From: Pseudomonas sp. GM41(2012)
Lineage (GTDB): Bacteria > Pseudomonadota > Gammaproteobacteria > Pseudomonadales > Pseudomonadaceae
DNA length: 64,000 nt
Direction of reading: 5' to 3'
NCBI RefSeq assembly: GCF_000282315.2
Contig: NZ_AKJN02000005.1
Span: forward strand, 62,001 to 126,000
Under the pieces are notes generated by a model. That model saw only the letters and a program-made list of their open reading frames with translations. It had not been told where the DNA came from and ran no database searches. Every line of letters begins with the position of its first letter. Position 1 is the stretch's first letter. The position numbers and the translations under genes were made by a program. Of the stretch, positions 33,274 to 43,936 are shown one piece after another.

Positions 33274-35211
33274 ATGGGCCAGACTCGTTTTGCCAGTGGG
33301 CGTCAATTGGATCTGATTTGCCTGGGGCGCCTAGGCGTCGACCTCTATGCGCAGCAAGTCGGCGCGCGGCTGGAGGATGTCAGCAGCTTCGCCAAATACC
33401 TCGGCGGGTCGTCCGCCAACATCGCCTTCGGCACGGCTCGGCTGGGCCTGAAATCGGCGATGCTGAGCCGGGTAGGGGACGACCACATGGGCCGCTTCCT
33501 GGTTGAATCCCTGACCCGCGAAGGTTGCGATGTCAGCGGCATCAAGGTCGATCCGGAGCGCCTGACCGCCATGGTCCTGTTGGGCCTCAAGGATCGCGAA
33601 ACCTTTCCTTTGGTCTTCTACCGCGAAAACTGCGCCGACATGGCGCTGCGGGCCGAAGACATCAGCGAAGCCTTCATCGCTTCCAGCAAAGCCTTGCTGA
33701 TCACCGGCACCCATTTCTCCACCGACGGCGTCTACAAGGCGAGCATCCAGGCTCTGGATTACGCCGAGAAGTACAACGTCAAACGGGTGCTGGACATCGA
33801 CTATCGCCCGGTGCTCTGGGGCCTGGCCGGCAAGGCCGACGGCGAAACCCGTTTCGTCGCCGACCAGAACGTCAGCCAGCATGTGCAGAAAATCCTCCCG
33901 CGTTTCGACCTGATCGTCGGCACGGAAGAAGAGTTCCTGATTGCCGGCGGTTCCGAGGATTTGCTCACCGCACTACGCAATGTGCGGCGCCTGAGCGCGG
34001 CGACCCTGGTGGTCAAGCTCGGCCCGCAAGGTTGCACGGTGATTCACGGCGTCATTCCGGAGCGTCTTGAAGACGGCGCCATTTACCCCGGCGTTCGGGT
34101 GGAAGTGTTGAATGTGCTGGGGGCCGGCGATGCCTTCATGTCGGGCTTCCTCGCCGGTTGGCTGGAGGATGCGAGCGACGAGCGCTGCTGCCAGTTGGCC
34201 AATGCCTGTGGCGGTCTGGTGGTGTCGCGTCATGCCTGCGCGCCGGCCATGCCGACCCGTGCCGAACTCGACTATCTGTTTAACAGCCCGGTGCCGATTA
34301 CCCGGCCGGATCAGGACGCGGTGTTGCAGCGTCTGCATCAGGTCAGCGTGCCGCGCAAACAGTGGAAGCAGCTGTTCATTTTTGCTTTCGACCATCGCGG
34401 GCAACTGGTGGAACTGGCGCACAAGGGCGGTCGCGACCTGACCGCCATCGGCGAACTCAAGCAACTGTTTATCAAGGCTGTGGAACGGGTCGAAGCCGAC
34501 TTGCGCGAGCAGGGCGTCGAGGCCGATGTCGGGCTGCTGGCCGATCAACGCTTCGGCCAGGACTCGCTGAACGCCGCCACCGGTCGCGGCTGGTGGGTGG
34601 CGCGTCCGGTGGAAGTGCAGGGTTCGCGGCCATTGGCCTTCGAACATGGGCGCTCGATTGGCAGCAACCTGATCGCCTGGCCGCAGGAACAAATCATCAA
34701 GTGCCTGGTGCAGTTCCACCCCGACGACGAACCGCTGCTGCGACTGGAACAGGAAGCGCAGATCAAGGGTTTGTACCAGGCCTCCCAGGTCAGCGGTCAT
34801 GAACTGCTGCTGGAAATCATCCCGCCCAAGGATCATCCGTCGACTCATCCGGACGTGCTGTATCGCGCGCTGAAACGCCTCTACAACCTGGGCATTTACC
34901 CGGCGTGGTGGAAGATCGAAGCGCAGAGCGCCGAGGAGTGGAAGCAACTCGACGAGCTGATTCAGGAACGTGATCCGTACTGCCGAGGCGTGGTGTTGCT
35001 GGGGCTGAATGCACCGGCAGCGGCATTGGCCGAAGGGTTTCAACAGGCCAGCCAGAGCCAGACGTGCCGCGGGTTTGCAGTCGGCCGGACGATTTTCCAG
35101 GAACCGAGCCGCGCGTGGATGGCCGGTGAAATCGACGATGAAACGCTGATCCGTCAAGTGCAGGGCACGTTCGTTGAACTGATCGATGCCTGGCGTACAG
35201 CCCGCGCATGA
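33274..35211 (+). CDS. iolC: 5-Dehydro-2-deoxygluconokinase fused to DUF2090 (aldolase-type) domain
   Basis: 645 aa. Residues 1-330 are a PfkB/ribokinase domain: YLGGSSANIAFGTARLGLKS at the N-terminus and NVLGAGDAFMSGFLAG at about 279-294 with the catalytic Asp. Residues about 340-640 are DUF2090, starting QLFIFAFDHRGQLVELAHKG. IolC phosphorylates 5-dehydro-2-deoxygluconate (DKG). The DUF2090 half is thought to be the DKG-phosphate aldolase, which would replace iolJ, and no separate iolJ is found in the locus. AGGAG precedes the ATG. It is first in the iol locus. Confidence 0.93.
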   Translation: MGQTRFASGRQLDLICLGRLGVDLYAQQVGARLEDVSSFAKYLGGSSANIAFGTARLGLKSAMLSRVGDDHMGRFLVESLTREGCDVSGIKVDPERLTAMVLLGLKDRETFPLVFYRENCADMALRAEDISEAFIASSKALLITGTHFSTDGVYKASIQALDYAEKYNVKRVLDIDYRPVLWGLAGKADGETRFVADQNVSQHVQKILPRFDLIVGTEEEFLIAGGSEDLLTALRNVRRLSAATLVVKLGPQGCTVIHGVIPERLEDGAIYPGVRVEVLNVLGAGDAFMSGFLAGWLEDASDERCCQLANACGGLVVSRHACAPAMPTRAELDYLFNSPVPITRPDQDAVLQRLHQVSVPRKQWKQLFIFAFDHRGQLVELAHKGGRDLTAIGELKQLFIKAVERVEADLREQGVEADVGLLADQRFGQDSLNAATGRGWWVARPVEVQGSRPLAFEHGRSIGSNLIAWPQEQIIKCLVQFHPDDEPLLRLEQEAQIKGLYQASQVSGHELLLEIIPPKDHPSTHPDVLYRALKRLYNLGIYPAWWKIEAQSAEEWKQLDELIQERDPYCRGVVLLGLNAPAAALAEGFQQASQSQTCRGFAVGRTIFQEPSRAWMAGEIDDETLIRQVQGTFVELIDAWRTARA

Positions 35212-35223
35212 CGCGCAGATCAC

Positions 35224-35301
35224 CTGTAGGAGCATGGCTTGCCCGCGATGGGGCCCTCGAGAACGCCAACAGCATCGCGAGCAAGCTTTGCTCCTACAGG
35301 G
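35224..35301. repeat. Paired REP element (TGTAGGAG type) between iolC and iolE
   Basis: CCTGTAGGAGCATGGCTTGC and the inverse GCAAGCTTTGCTCCTACAGG with a 35-base spacer. It starts 12 bases after the iolC stop and ends 45 bases before the iolE start. Confidence 0.9.
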
Positions 35302-35346
35302 CTGGTTTGCAGAGATCTCATTCAGACAACAATAAAAGGTGCAGCC

Positions 35347-36240
35347 ATGCCCGCTATTCGAATTGGCATCAACCCGATCTCCTGGAGCAACGACGACCTG
35401 CCGTCCCTCGGTGGCGAGACGCCGCTGAGCACCGCCCTGAGCGAAGGCAAGGAAATCGGCTACGAAGGTTTCGAACTCAACGGCAAGTTCCCCAAAGACG
35501 CCAAGGGTGTCGGCGATGTATTGCGCCCTTACGACCTGGCGCTGGTGTCCGGTTGGTATTCCAGCCGTCTGGCCCGTCGCTCGGTGGCCGAAGAAATCGA
35601 TGCCATCGGCGGCCATGTCGAGCTGTTGGCCAAAAACGGCGCCAAGGTACTGGTGTACGGCGAAGTCGCCGACTCCACTCAAGGCCAGCGCATTCCGCTG
35701 GTCGAACGCCCGCGATTCCACACCGAACACGCCTGGCAGGAGTACGCCGACAAGCTCACCGAACTGGCGCGCTTCACCTTGTCCCAAGGCGTGCGCCTCG
35801 CGTATCACCATCACATGGGCGCCTACGTCGAATCCCCGGCAGACATCGACAAACTGATGGCGCTGACCGGCAGCGAAGTCGGTCTGCTGTTCGATTCGGG
35901 CCATTGCTACATGGGTGGCGGCGAACCGTTGCACGTGCTGCGCAAACACATCGAACGCATCTGCCACGTACATTTCAAGGACGTGCGCAAACCGGTGGTG
36001 CAACTGGCCCGCAACAACTTGTGGAGCTTCCCGGACTGCATCATCAACGGCACCTTCACCGTGCCCGGCGATGGCGACATCGACTTCGGCGCCTTGCTCG
36101 ACGTGCTGCTGGCGGCCGGTTACCACGGCTGGCTGGTGGTCGAAGCGGAACAGGACCCGGCGGTGGCACCCAGTTATGTCTACGCCAAAAAAGGCTACGA
36201 CACCTTGCGTGCGCTGCTCGACGAGAGGATTGCATTATGA
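35347..36240 (+). CDS. iolE: myo-Inosose-2 dehydratase
   Basis: 297 aa. This is a xylose-isomerase-like TIM barrel. Conserved blocks are IRIGINPISWSNDDLPSLGG, GYEGFELNGKFP (Glu), LAYHHHMGAYVESPADID (His), VGLLFDSGHCYMGGGEP (Asp, His), ICHVHFKDVR (His) and GWLVVEAEQDPAVAPS (Glu); together they bind the divalent metal. It dehydrates 2-keto-myo-inositol to 3D-trihydroxycyclohexane-1,2-dione. The stop overlaps the iolB start by four bases (ATGA). Confidence 0.93.
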   Translation: MPAIRIGINPISWSNDDLPSLGGETPLSTALSEGKEIGYEGFELNGKFPKDAKGVGDVLRPYDLALVSGWYSSRLARRSVAEEIDAIGGHVELLAKNGAKVLVYGEVADSTQGQRIPLVERPRFHTEHAWQEYADKLTELARFTLSQGVRLAYHHHMGAYVESPADIDKLMALTGSEVGLLFDSGHCYMGGGEPLHVLRKHIERICHVHFKDVRKPVVQLARNNLWSFPDCIINGTFTVPGDGDIDFGALLDVLLAAGYHGWLVVEAEQDPAVAPSYVYAKKGYDTLRALLDERIAL

Positions 36241-37079
36241 GTCTGCTGGTCAAAAGCAACGCCCGTGGCAGGACCATGGTCGAGTTGGGCAAAGGTGAGC
36301 TGGAATACGTTGGCTTCGCCGCTTACCGCTTGAGTCTGGGCGAAACCCTGCCGGTGTCGGCCGGTGATAAAGAACTGTGCCTGGTGCTGCTGAGCGGCCG
36401 GGTCAGCATCAAGGGTGAAGCGCCGGGGCAGGGCGCGTTCGACTGGGACAACATTGGTGATCGTCAGTCAGTGTTCGAAGACAAATCACCCTTCGCCGCG
36501 TACTTGCCACCTGGCAGTCAGGCGCAAGTGGTCGCGCTGAGTGATGTGCAAATTGCTGTTTGCTCAGCGCCTGGGTCCACTACTGAAGCTGAAAGCGAAA
36601 AGATCGCAGCCTTCGGCAGCTCCTACGGTCCGCGTTTGATCAAACCGGAAACGATGAAGCGCAGCGTGCGCGGCAAAGGTGCCAACACCCGTTACGTCTG
36701 CGACATTCTGCCGGACACCGAACCAGCCCATTCGCTGCTGGTGGTGGAAGTGCGCACGCCGTCGGGTCACTCGTCGAGCTACCCGCCGCACAAGCACGAC
36801 ACCGATGATTTGCCGCATCAGAGTTTTCTCGAAGAAACCTATTACCACCAGATCAACCCGCCCCAGGGCTTCGTGTTCCAGCGGGTGTACACCGATGACC
36901 GCAGCATCGATCAGGCCATGGCCGTGGAAAACAGCGACCTCGTGGTTGTGCCCAAAGGCTATCACCCGGTCAGCGTGCCGTACGGCTACGAGTCGTACTA
37001 CCTGAACGTGATGGCCGGACCCAAACGCGTCTGGCAGTTCCATAACGATCCGCAGCACAGCTGGCTGCTTGATCTCTGA
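36237..37079 (+). CDS. iolB: 5-Deoxyglucuronate isomerase with an inserted repeat-derived segment
   Basis: 280 aa, about ten residues above the usual length. The double-cupin fold shows KELCLVLLSGRVSIKG in the first half and SSSYPPHKHDTDDLPHQSFL with the metal-binding His/Glu and VVPKGYHPVSVPYGYESYYL in the second. It isomerises 5-deoxyglucuronate to DKG. Between the cupins the sequence SESEKIAAFGSSYG-like segment (EKIAAFGSSYG) is encoded by a copy of the dispersed AAAAGATCGCAGCC...CAGCTCCTAC repeat at 36585-36627. The reading frame is kept, and the interdomain site should tolerate it. Confidence 0.92.
   Translation: MSLLVKSNARGRTMVELGKGELEYVGFAAYRLSLGETLPVSAGDKELCLVLLSGRVSIKGEAPGQGAFDWDNIGDRQSVFEDKSPFAAYLPPGSQAQVVALSDVQIAVCSAPGSTTEAESEKIAAFGSSYGPRLIKPETMKRSVRGKGANTRYVCDILPDTEPAHSLLVVEVRTPSGHSSSYPPHKHDTDDLPHQSFLEETYYHQINPPQGFVFQRVYTDDRSIDQAMAVENSDLVVVPKGYHPVSVPYGYESYYLNVMAGPKRVWQFHNDPQHSWLLDL
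36585..36627 (+). repeat. Dispersed AAAAGATCGCAGCC repeat inside iolB
   Basis: GAAAAGATCGCAGCCTTCGG followed by CAGCTCCTACGG matches the intergenic copies at 10718-10762 and 50522-50566 over both conserved blocks. Here it is translated in frame within iolB. Confidence 0.8.
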
Positions 37080-37122
37080 ACTAAAAGCCTGAATTCCAAC
37101 CTCTGCACGGAGAACACGATCA

Positions 37123-38625
37123 ATGAGCAACGCCCCGATCATCGGCCATTACATCCACGGTCAAGTGCAAGACAGCAGCAGCGAACGGTTCAGCAACGTC
37201 TTCAACCCGGCCACCGGCAGCGTCCAGGCACGCGTCGGGCTGGCCAGCCAGAAGACCGTCGACGAAGCCGTCGCCTCGGCCCTGAAAGCCTTTCCGGCCT
37301 GGTCCGAACAATCGTCCCTGCGCCGTTCGCGGGTGATGTTCAAGTTCAAGGAATTGCTCGACCAACATCACGATGAGCTGGCAGAAATCATCAGTCGCGA
37401 ACACGGCAAGGTGTTTTCGGACGCCAAGGGCGAAGTCACCCGGGGCATCGAAATCGTCGAGTACGCCTGCGGTGCGCCGAACCTGTTGAAAACAGATTTC
37501 AGCGACAACATCGGTGGCGGCATCGATAACTGGAACCTGCGTCAGCCGCTGGGCGTGTGTGCCGGCGTCACACCGTTCAACTTCCCGGTGATGGTGCCGC
37601 TGTGGATGATCCCGCTGGCGCTGATCACCGGTAACTGCTTTATCCTCAAGCCGTCCGAGCGTGACCCGTCCGCCAGTGTGCTGATGGCTCGTCTGTTGAG
37701 CGAAGCCGGGTTGCCGGACGGTGTGTTCAACGTGGTCCAGGGTGACAAGACCGCGGTCGACGCGTTGCTGCAACACCCGGACATCGAGGCGATTTCCTTT
37801 GTCGGTTCGACGCCGATTGCCGAGTACATCCACCAGCAAGCCACCTCCCGCGGCAAGCGTGTGCAAGCACTGGGCGGGGCGAAGAATCACATGATCGTCA
37901 TGCCTGACGCAGATCTGGATCAAGCGGCGGATGCCTTGATCGGCGCCGCTTATGGCTCGGCTGGCGAGCGCTGCATGGCGATTTCGATTGCCGTGGCGGT
38001 GGGCGATGTCGGCGATCAGCTGATTGCCAAACTGCTGCCGCGTATCGATCAACTGAAAGTCGGCAACGGCCTGAAGGGCGACAGCGACATGGGGCCGCTG
38101 GTGACCGCCGAGCACAAGGCCAAAGTTGAAGGTTTCATCGACGAAGGCGTTGCCCAGGGCGCGCAACTGATCGTTGATGGCCGCCACTTCAAAGTGCCGG
38201 GCGCCGAGAACGGCTTCTTCGTCGGCGCGACACTGTTCGATAACGTCACGACCGAGATGAGCATCTACCAACAGGAAATTTTCGGCCCGGTGCTGGGCAT
38301 CGTTCGTGTAGCGGACTTCGCCAGCGCCGTGGCGTTGATCAACGCCCACGAGTTCGGCAACGGCGTGTCCTGTTTCACCCGCGACGGCGGCATCGCCCGG
38401 GCCTTTGCCCGCACCATTAAGGTCGGCATGGTCGGCATCAATGTGCCGATTCCGGTGCCGATGGCCTGGCACTCTTTCGGCGGCTGGAAGCGCTCGCTGT
38501 TTGGCGATCACCACGCTTACGGCGAAGAAGGCATTCGCTTCTACAGCCGCTACAAAAGCGTGATGCAGCGCTGGCCTGACAGCATCGCCAAGGGCCCTGA
38601 ATTCAGCATGCCGACAGCCAACTAA
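37123..38625 (+). CDS. iolA: CoA-acylating methylmalonate/malonate-semialdehyde dehydrogenase
   Basis: 500 aa, the MmsA family length. The motifs are [20 protein letters not shown] (NAD-binding Asn), [56 protein letters not shown] (general base region) and [14 protein letters not shown] with the catalytic Cys (about residue 284). It converts malonate semialdehyde, NAD+ and CoA to acetyl-CoA and CO2, the last step of inositol breakdown. CACGGAG precedes the start. It is 43 bases downstream of iolB. Confidence 0.93.
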   Translation: MSNAPIIGHYIHGQVQDSSSERFSNVFNPATGSVQARVGLASQKTVDEAVASALKAFPAWSEQSSLRRSRVMFKFKELLDQHHDELAEIISREHGKVFSDAKGEVTRGIEIVEYACGAPNLLKTDFSDNIGGGIDNWNLRQPLGVCAGVTPFNFPVMVPLWMIPLALITGNCFILKPSERDPSASVLMARLLSEAGLPDGVFNVVQGDKTAVDALLQHPDIEAISFVGSTPIAEYIHQQATSRGKRVQALGGAKNHMIVMPDADLDQAADALIGAAYGSAGERCMAISIAVAVGDVGDQLIAKLLPRIDQLKVGNGLKGDSDMGPLVTAEHKAKVEGFIDEGVAQGAQLIVDGRHFKVPGAENGFFVGATLFDNVTTEMSIYQQEIFGPVLGIVRVADFASAVALINAHEFGNGVSCFTRDGGIARAFARTIKVGMVGINVPIPVPMAWHSFGGWKRSLFGDHHAYGEEGIRFYSRYKSVMQRWPDSIAKGPEFSMPTAN

Positions 38626-38650
38626 TTCACCTGTGCGGAGAACAACAATA

Positions 38651-39472
38651 ATGAGCAAGCCCCTGCGTTTCGCCCTGAACCGTATGGTCGCCCCACGTTT
38701 GTCCCTGCCCGCGTTCATCGAGTTGGCGGTGACCCTCAAGGCCGACGCCATCGAAATTCGCAACGACCTTAAAGGCGTCGAGATCGAAGACGGTACCGCA
38801 CCCGAGCGCGTCCGGGAGTTGTGTGCTGCCAAAGGCATCACCGTGCTGTCGATCAACGCGCTGTATCCGTTTGATGTGTGGAATGACGAGCGCCGTGCGC
38901 ACGCCCTGAAGCTGGCTGCTTATGCCCGTGATTGCGGCGCTCAAGGGTTGGTCATGTGCCCGCTCAACGACCGTGCCGACCCGCGTAACGAGGCCGCACG
39001 CGCTTCGGGTCTGCGCACGGCGTTGACTGAACTGGCGCCGATCCTGCGCGAACACGGCATTCTCGGTTTCATCGAACCGCTGGGTTTTGAAGAGTGCTCG
39101 CTGCGCCGTAAACGCACGGCGGTGGACGCAATCAAGGCCATCGGCGGGCTGGATGTGTTCCGTCTGGTTCACGACACCTTTCACCATCACCTGGCCAGCG
39201 AGCATGAGTTCTTTCCCGAGCTGACCGGGTTGGTGCACATCTCAGGTGTCGAGGATGCCGAGGCGCCACTGGCGAGCATTCGTGACGGGCACAGAGTGCT
39301 GGTGGGCGAGGGCGACATCCTTGGCAACGCGGCGCAAATCGACACCTTGCTCAGCAGCGGTTACAGCGGCTACCTGTCGTTCGAACCGTTTGCCGACAGC
39401 GTCCATGGCCTGGCGGATATCCAGCAGGCGATCGGCGCGAGCATGGATCACCTGCAAAAATCTTTGGCCTGA
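38651..39472 (+). CDS. IolI/IolH-like TIM-barrel isomerase of the inositol locus
   Basis: 273 aa from the ATG at 38651, with CGGAG upstream. AP-endonuclease-2/xylose-isomerase-like barrel: FALNRMVAPRLSLPAFIELA, DAIEIRNDLKG (Glu), LGFIEPLGFEECSLR (Glu), FRLVHDTFHHHLA (Asp, His), GLVHISGVED (His) and YLSFEPFADSVHGLADIQ (Glu). The ligand pattern is that of metal-dependent inosose isomerases. In the locus it would interconvert 2-keto-myo-inositol and another inosose (IolI role). The exact reaction is inferred. Confidence 0.8.
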   Translation: MSKPLRFALNRMVAPRLSLPAFIELAVTLKADAIEIRNDLKGVEIEDGTAPERVRELCAAKGITVLSINALYPFDVWNDERRAHALKLAAYARDCGAQGLVMCPLNDRADPRNEAARASGLRTALTELAPILREHGILGFIEPLGFEECSLRRKRTAVDAIKAIGGLDVFRLVHDTFHHHLASEHEFFPELTGLVHISGVEDAEAPLASIRDGHRVLVGEGDILGNAAQIDTLLSSGYSGYLSFEPFADSVHGLADIQQAIGASMDHLQKSLA

Positions 39473-39500
39473 CACTGTTATCAGGTTGATGGAGATCCAA

Positions 39501-39591
39501 TGTGGGAGCGAGCCTGCTCGCGATTGCAGTGTGTCAGGCAACATCAATGTTGAATGTGCCGCCGCCATCGCGAGCAGGCTCGCTCCCACAA
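39501..39591. repeat. Paired REP element (TGTGGGAG type) before iolD
   Basis: TGTGGGAGCGAGCCTGCTCG and the inverse CGAGCAGGCTCGCTCCCACA flank a spacer with TGTTGAATGTGCC. It begins 29 bases after the isomerase stop and ends 28 bases before the iolD start. Both units are full matches to the target occupied by the IS110 element at 13.3 kb. Confidence 0.92.
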
Positions 39592-39619
39592 GGTTTCTTC
39601 GTTTATTGAAGGATCGGTT

Positions 39620-41551
39620 ATGACCACAACAAGACTGACCATGGCTCAGGCCCTGGTGAAATTCCTCGATAACCAGTACATCGAGGTCGATGGGGTTCAA
39701 AGCAAATTCGTCGCCGGGATCTTTACTATTTTCGGCCACGGTAACGTACTAGGCCTGGGCCAGGCCCTGGAACAGGACAGTGGCGACCTGATCGTCCATC
39801 AGGGGCGCAACGAGCAAGGCATGGCCCACGCGGCCATCGGTTTCGCCAAGCAACACTTGCGGCGCAAGATCTACGCCTGCTCCTCATCGGTAGGCCCGGG
39901 CGCGGCGAACATGCTGACCGCCGCGGCGACGGCGACCGCCAACCGCATTCCCTTGCTGCTGTTGCCCGGTGATGTCTATGCCTGCCGCCAGCCGGACCCG
40001 GTGCTGCAACAGATCGAGCAGTTCCACGACTTGAGCATCAGCACCAACGACGCGTTCAAGGCCGTGAGCAAATACTGGGACCGCATCAACCGTCCCGAGC
40101 AACTCATGACGGCGGCGATCCACGCCATGCGCGTGCTCACCGACCCTGCCGAAACCGGCGCGGTGACCCTGGCTTTGCCACAAGATGTGCAAGCCGAGGC
40201 CTACGATTACCCCGATTACTTCCTGCAAAAACGCGTGCACCGCATCGAGCGTCGTCCGGCGACTGAAGCGATGCTCGGTGATGCGCTGGCGCTGTTCAAA
40301 GGCAAGCGCAAGCCGCTGATCATTTGCGGTGGCGGGGTCAGATACTCTGGCGCCAATGCCGCCTTGCAGGCGTTTGCCGAGCGTTTCGATATTCCCTTCG
40401 CCGAAACTCAGGCCGGCAAGAGTGCGGTGGTGTCCAGTCACCCGCTGAACGTTGGCGGGATTGGCGAAACCGGTTGCCTGGCGGCGAATCTGTTGGCCCG
40501 GGATGCGGATCTGATCATCGGTGTCGGCACTCGCTACAGCGATTTCACCACCGCCTCGAAATCCCTGTTCCAGCATCCGGACGTGCAATTTCTCAACCTC
40601 AATATCAGCCCGTGCGATGCCCTGAAGCTCGACGGCGTGCAACTGCTGGCGGATGCCAAAGTCGGCTTGCAAGCGTTGGCTGAAGCCTTGGGTGATTACC
40701 GTTCTGCGTGGGGCGATCAACCGCGTCAGGCCAAGGCGCAACTGGACGAGGAAGTCGACCGTCTCTATCAGGTCGAATACCAGAGCAAAGACTTCATCCC
40801 GGAAATCAACGACCACCTAGACCCGGCGGTGCTGCGCGAATTTATCGAGCTGACCGGTTCCTGCCTGACCCAGAGCCGCGTGCTCGGCGTGCTCAATGAA
40901 ACCCTCGCCGATGACGCCGTGATCGTCGCCGCCGCCGGCAGCCTGCCCGGTGACTTGCAGCGCAGCTGGCGCAGCAAGGGCGTGAACACCTATCACGTCG
41001 AGTACGGTTATTCCTGCATGGGTTACGAGGTCAATGCCGCACTGGGCGTGAAGCTCGCCGAGCCGGATCGCGAGGTCTACGCGCTGGTCGGCGACGGCTC
41101 TTACATGATGCTGCACTCGGAGCTGGCGACCTCGATTCAGGAGCGACGCAAGATCAACGTGGTGTTGCTCGACAACATGACGTTCGGTTGCATCAACAAC
41201 CTGCAGATGGGCAACGGGATGGACAGCTTCGGCACCGAATTCCGGTTCCGCAACCCGGAAACCGGCAAGCTCGACGGCGGTTTCGTGCCGGTGGATTTCG
41301 CCATGAGCGCGGCGGCCTATGGCTGCAAGACCTACAAGGTGAACACGGTTGAAGAACTGCAAGCGGCATTGGCCGATGCGCGCTTGCAGACGGTGTCGAC
41401 ACTGATCGACATCAAGGTCCTGCCGAAAACCATGATTCACGGCTACCTGTCGTGGTGGCGGGTCGGCGTGGCGCAAGTCTCCACCAGCGCCCGCACCGAT
41501 GCGGTGGCCAAGACCCTGAATGAACGACTGGCCAAGGCCCGTCAGTACTGA
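39620..41551 (+). CDS. iolD: 3D-(3,5/4)-trihydroxycyclohexane-1,2-dione acylhydrolase
   Basis: 643 aa, the usual IolD length, from the ATG at 39620 (GAAGGA upstream). It is a TPP-dependent enzyme: the N-terminal domain has [20 protein letters not shown] (TPP-activating Glu region), the central domain [20 protein letters not shown], and the C-terminal TPP-Mg site [20 protein letters not shown] with [14 protein letters not shown] (about 491-528). It opens the ring to 5-deoxyglucuronate. A REP pair separates it from the preceding gene. Confidence 0.94.
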   Translation: MTTTRLTMAQALVKFLDNQYIEVDGVQSKFVAGIFTIFGHGNVLGLGQALEQDSGDLIVHQGRNEQGMAHAAIGFAKQHLRRKIYACSSSVGPGAANMLTAAATATANRIPLLLLPGDVYACRQPDPVLQQIEQFHDLSISTNDAFKAVSKYWDRINRPEQLMTAAIHAMRVLTDPAETGAVTLALPQDVQAEAYDYPDYFLQKRVHRIERRPATEAMLGDALALFKGKRKPLIICGGGVRYSGANAALQAFAERFDIPFAETQAGKSAVVSSHPLNVGGIGETGCLAANLLARDADLIIGVGTRYSDFTTASKSLFQHPDVQFLNLNISPCDALKLDGVQLLADAKVGLQALAEALGDYRSAWGDQPRQAKAQLDEEVDRLYQVEYQSKDFIPEINDHLDPAVLREFIELTGSCLTQSRVLGVLNETLADDAVIVAAAGSLPGDLQRSWRSKGVNTYHVEYGYSCMGYEVNAALGVKLAEPDREVYALVGDGSYMMLHSELATSIQERRKINVVLLDNMTFGCINNLQMGNGMDSFGTEFRFRNPETGKLDGGFVPVDFAMSAAAYGCKTYKVNTVEELQAALADARLQTVSTLIDIKVLPKTMIHGYLSWWRVGVAQVSTSARTDAVAKTLNERLAKARQY

Positions 41552-41590
41552 TTGCCCTGAACGAACAACAACAAATCCAGGAGTCATTAA

Positions 41591-42601
<1,011 letters not shown>

Positions 42602-42608
42602 CCCGATC

Positions 42609-42696
42609 CCCTGTAGGAGCAAAGCTTGCTCGCGATAAACGATAACGCGGTGTGTCAGAGCTGGCGCCATCGCGGGCAAGCCATGCTCCTACAGGG
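42609..42696. repeat. Paired REP element (TGTAGGAG type) after iolG
   Basis: CCTGTAGGAGCAAAGCTTGC and the inverse GGGCAAGCCATGCTCCTACA flank a spacer with GTGTGTCAGAGCTGGC. It starts eight bases after the iolG stop. Confidence 0.9.
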
Positions 42697-42727
42697 GGCG
42701 GTGTCGATTTCTGATCAGGAGAACAAT

Positions 42728-43780
42728 ATGCGTATCGGACTTGTCGGTTACGGCCATGGTGGCCGGTTTTTCCATGCTCCGCTGATCAGCAGTTTGCCGG
42801 CGGCGACGTTCGTGGGTGTGGTCACCCGTTCACCGGAACGCCGGCAGTTGCTGGCAGCCGAGCACCCTGGGGTGCCGGCGTTCGACAGCATCGGCCAACT
42901 GGTGGAGGCCGGAATCGATGTGCTGGTGGTGTCCACGCCGCTCAAGGGGCGTCCGGCACTGGTGCTCGATGGCATCGAACACGGTGTGGCGGTGGTCAGC
43001 GACAAACCGTTCGCCGCTGACGCGCAGCAAGCTCAAACCCTGATCACCATGGCCGAGCGCCAGGGTGTGCAGCTCAGCGTCTACCAGAACCGTCGCTGGG
43101 ATTCGGACTTCCTGACCGTGCGCAAGCTCATCGAATCCGGTGCGCTGGGCCAGGTCACCCGTTTCGAATCACGGATCGAGCGTTACTCACCGCAGGCGGT
43201 GAACAACGGCAGTGGCGGTGGTTTCCTGCGCGATCTGGGCAGCCATCTGGTGGATCAGGCGTTGCTGTTGTTCGGCCCGGTGACACGGGTCTACGCCGAG
43301 CTGGATTACCTTGAAAAAGGCCAGGCCTTCGATAACGGCTTCTTTATGTCCCTGACCCATGCCAGTGGCGTCACCTCACACCTGGGCGGCAGCTGCCTGC
43401 AAAACACCCCCGGCCCGCGCTTTCGGGTAACCGGCAGCCAAGGCTGTTACAGCGTCGATGGCCTGGACGGGCAAGAAGCATCGGCACTCGCCGGGCTCTC
43501 GCCGAAATCCGAAGGTGAGCGTTGGGGCGTTGAAGAGCATCGCCGCTGGGGCTGGTTCGAACAAGGCGAAGTGCGCGAGCGGGTTCCCTCCGAGCGCGGT
43601 TGCTGGAATCAGTTCTATTTACAGCTACAAACCGCGTTGCAGAGCGGTGGCCCACTGCCTGTGGATGCCCGTGATGCACTGGCGACCACCCGCGTGCTAG
43701 ACGCTGCGCGACTGAGCGCCGAGCGGCATCAAGTGGTGGAATTGAGCCCGTTCAAGAGCCATGGAATAAAATCAGAATAA
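42728..43780 (+). CDS. Second Gfo/Idh/MocA-family oxidoreductase of the inositol locus
   Basis: 350 aa from the ATG at 42728 (CAGGAG upstream). Features are RIGLVGYGHGGRFFHAPLIS (NAD loop), VAVVSDKPFAADAQQAQTLI (Lys of the EKP-like motif, here DKP) and GGGFLRDLGSHLVDQALLLF (Asp/His block). The C-terminal half differs from IolG. It may act on another inositol isomer or on a related polyol (inference). It is separated from iolG by a REP and precedes the transporter genes. Confidence 0.85.
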   Translation: MRIGLVGYGHGGRFFHAPLISSLPAATFVGVVTRSPERRQLLAAEHPGVPAFDSIGQLVEAGIDVLVVSTPLKGRPALVLDGIEHGVAVVSDKPFAADAQQAQTLITMAERQGVQLSVYQNRRWDSDFLTVRKLIESGALGQVTRFESRIERYSPQAVNNGSGGGFLRDLGSHLVDQALLLFGPVTRVYAELDYLEKGQAFDNGFFMSLTHASGVTSHLGGSCLQNTPGPRFRVTGSQGCYSVDGLDGQEASALAGLSPKSEGERWGVEEHRRWGWFEQGEVRERVPSERGCWNQFYLQLQTALQSGGPLPVDARDALATTRVLDAARLSAERHQVVELSPFKSHGIKSE

Positions 43781-43936
43781 AATTCTAAAATGAGTTGATA
43801 TAGAAATTATATTCTAATAGAGTCATTTCCAGCGACCTGCCTCGCCACCTGTTTCAACCCTTTTCCCGCTTGCCTGCTTACTGAAATCGTCACGCCTCAT
43901 CCATAAAACCAACAAGAATGTGGAGAAAGACTTTTC
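43781..43936 (+). promoter_or_regulatory. AT-rich leader with IolR-like dyads before the inositol transporter genes
   Basis: AGAA-ATTATA-TTCT (43802-43815) and AGAAT-AAA-ATTCT (43775-43787, reaching into the end of the preceding gene) resemble the GGAA-N6-TTCC dyad before iolC with G/C ends replaced. The patch is the most AT-rich of the locus and could be a second, transporter-specific promoter under IolR. Confidence 0.4.

Noticed and set aside
33973..36126. A 717-codon open frame antisense to iolC-iolE
   Set aside because: It is antisense to two clear inositol enzymes and crosses the REP pair; the product is compositionally biased without any domain.
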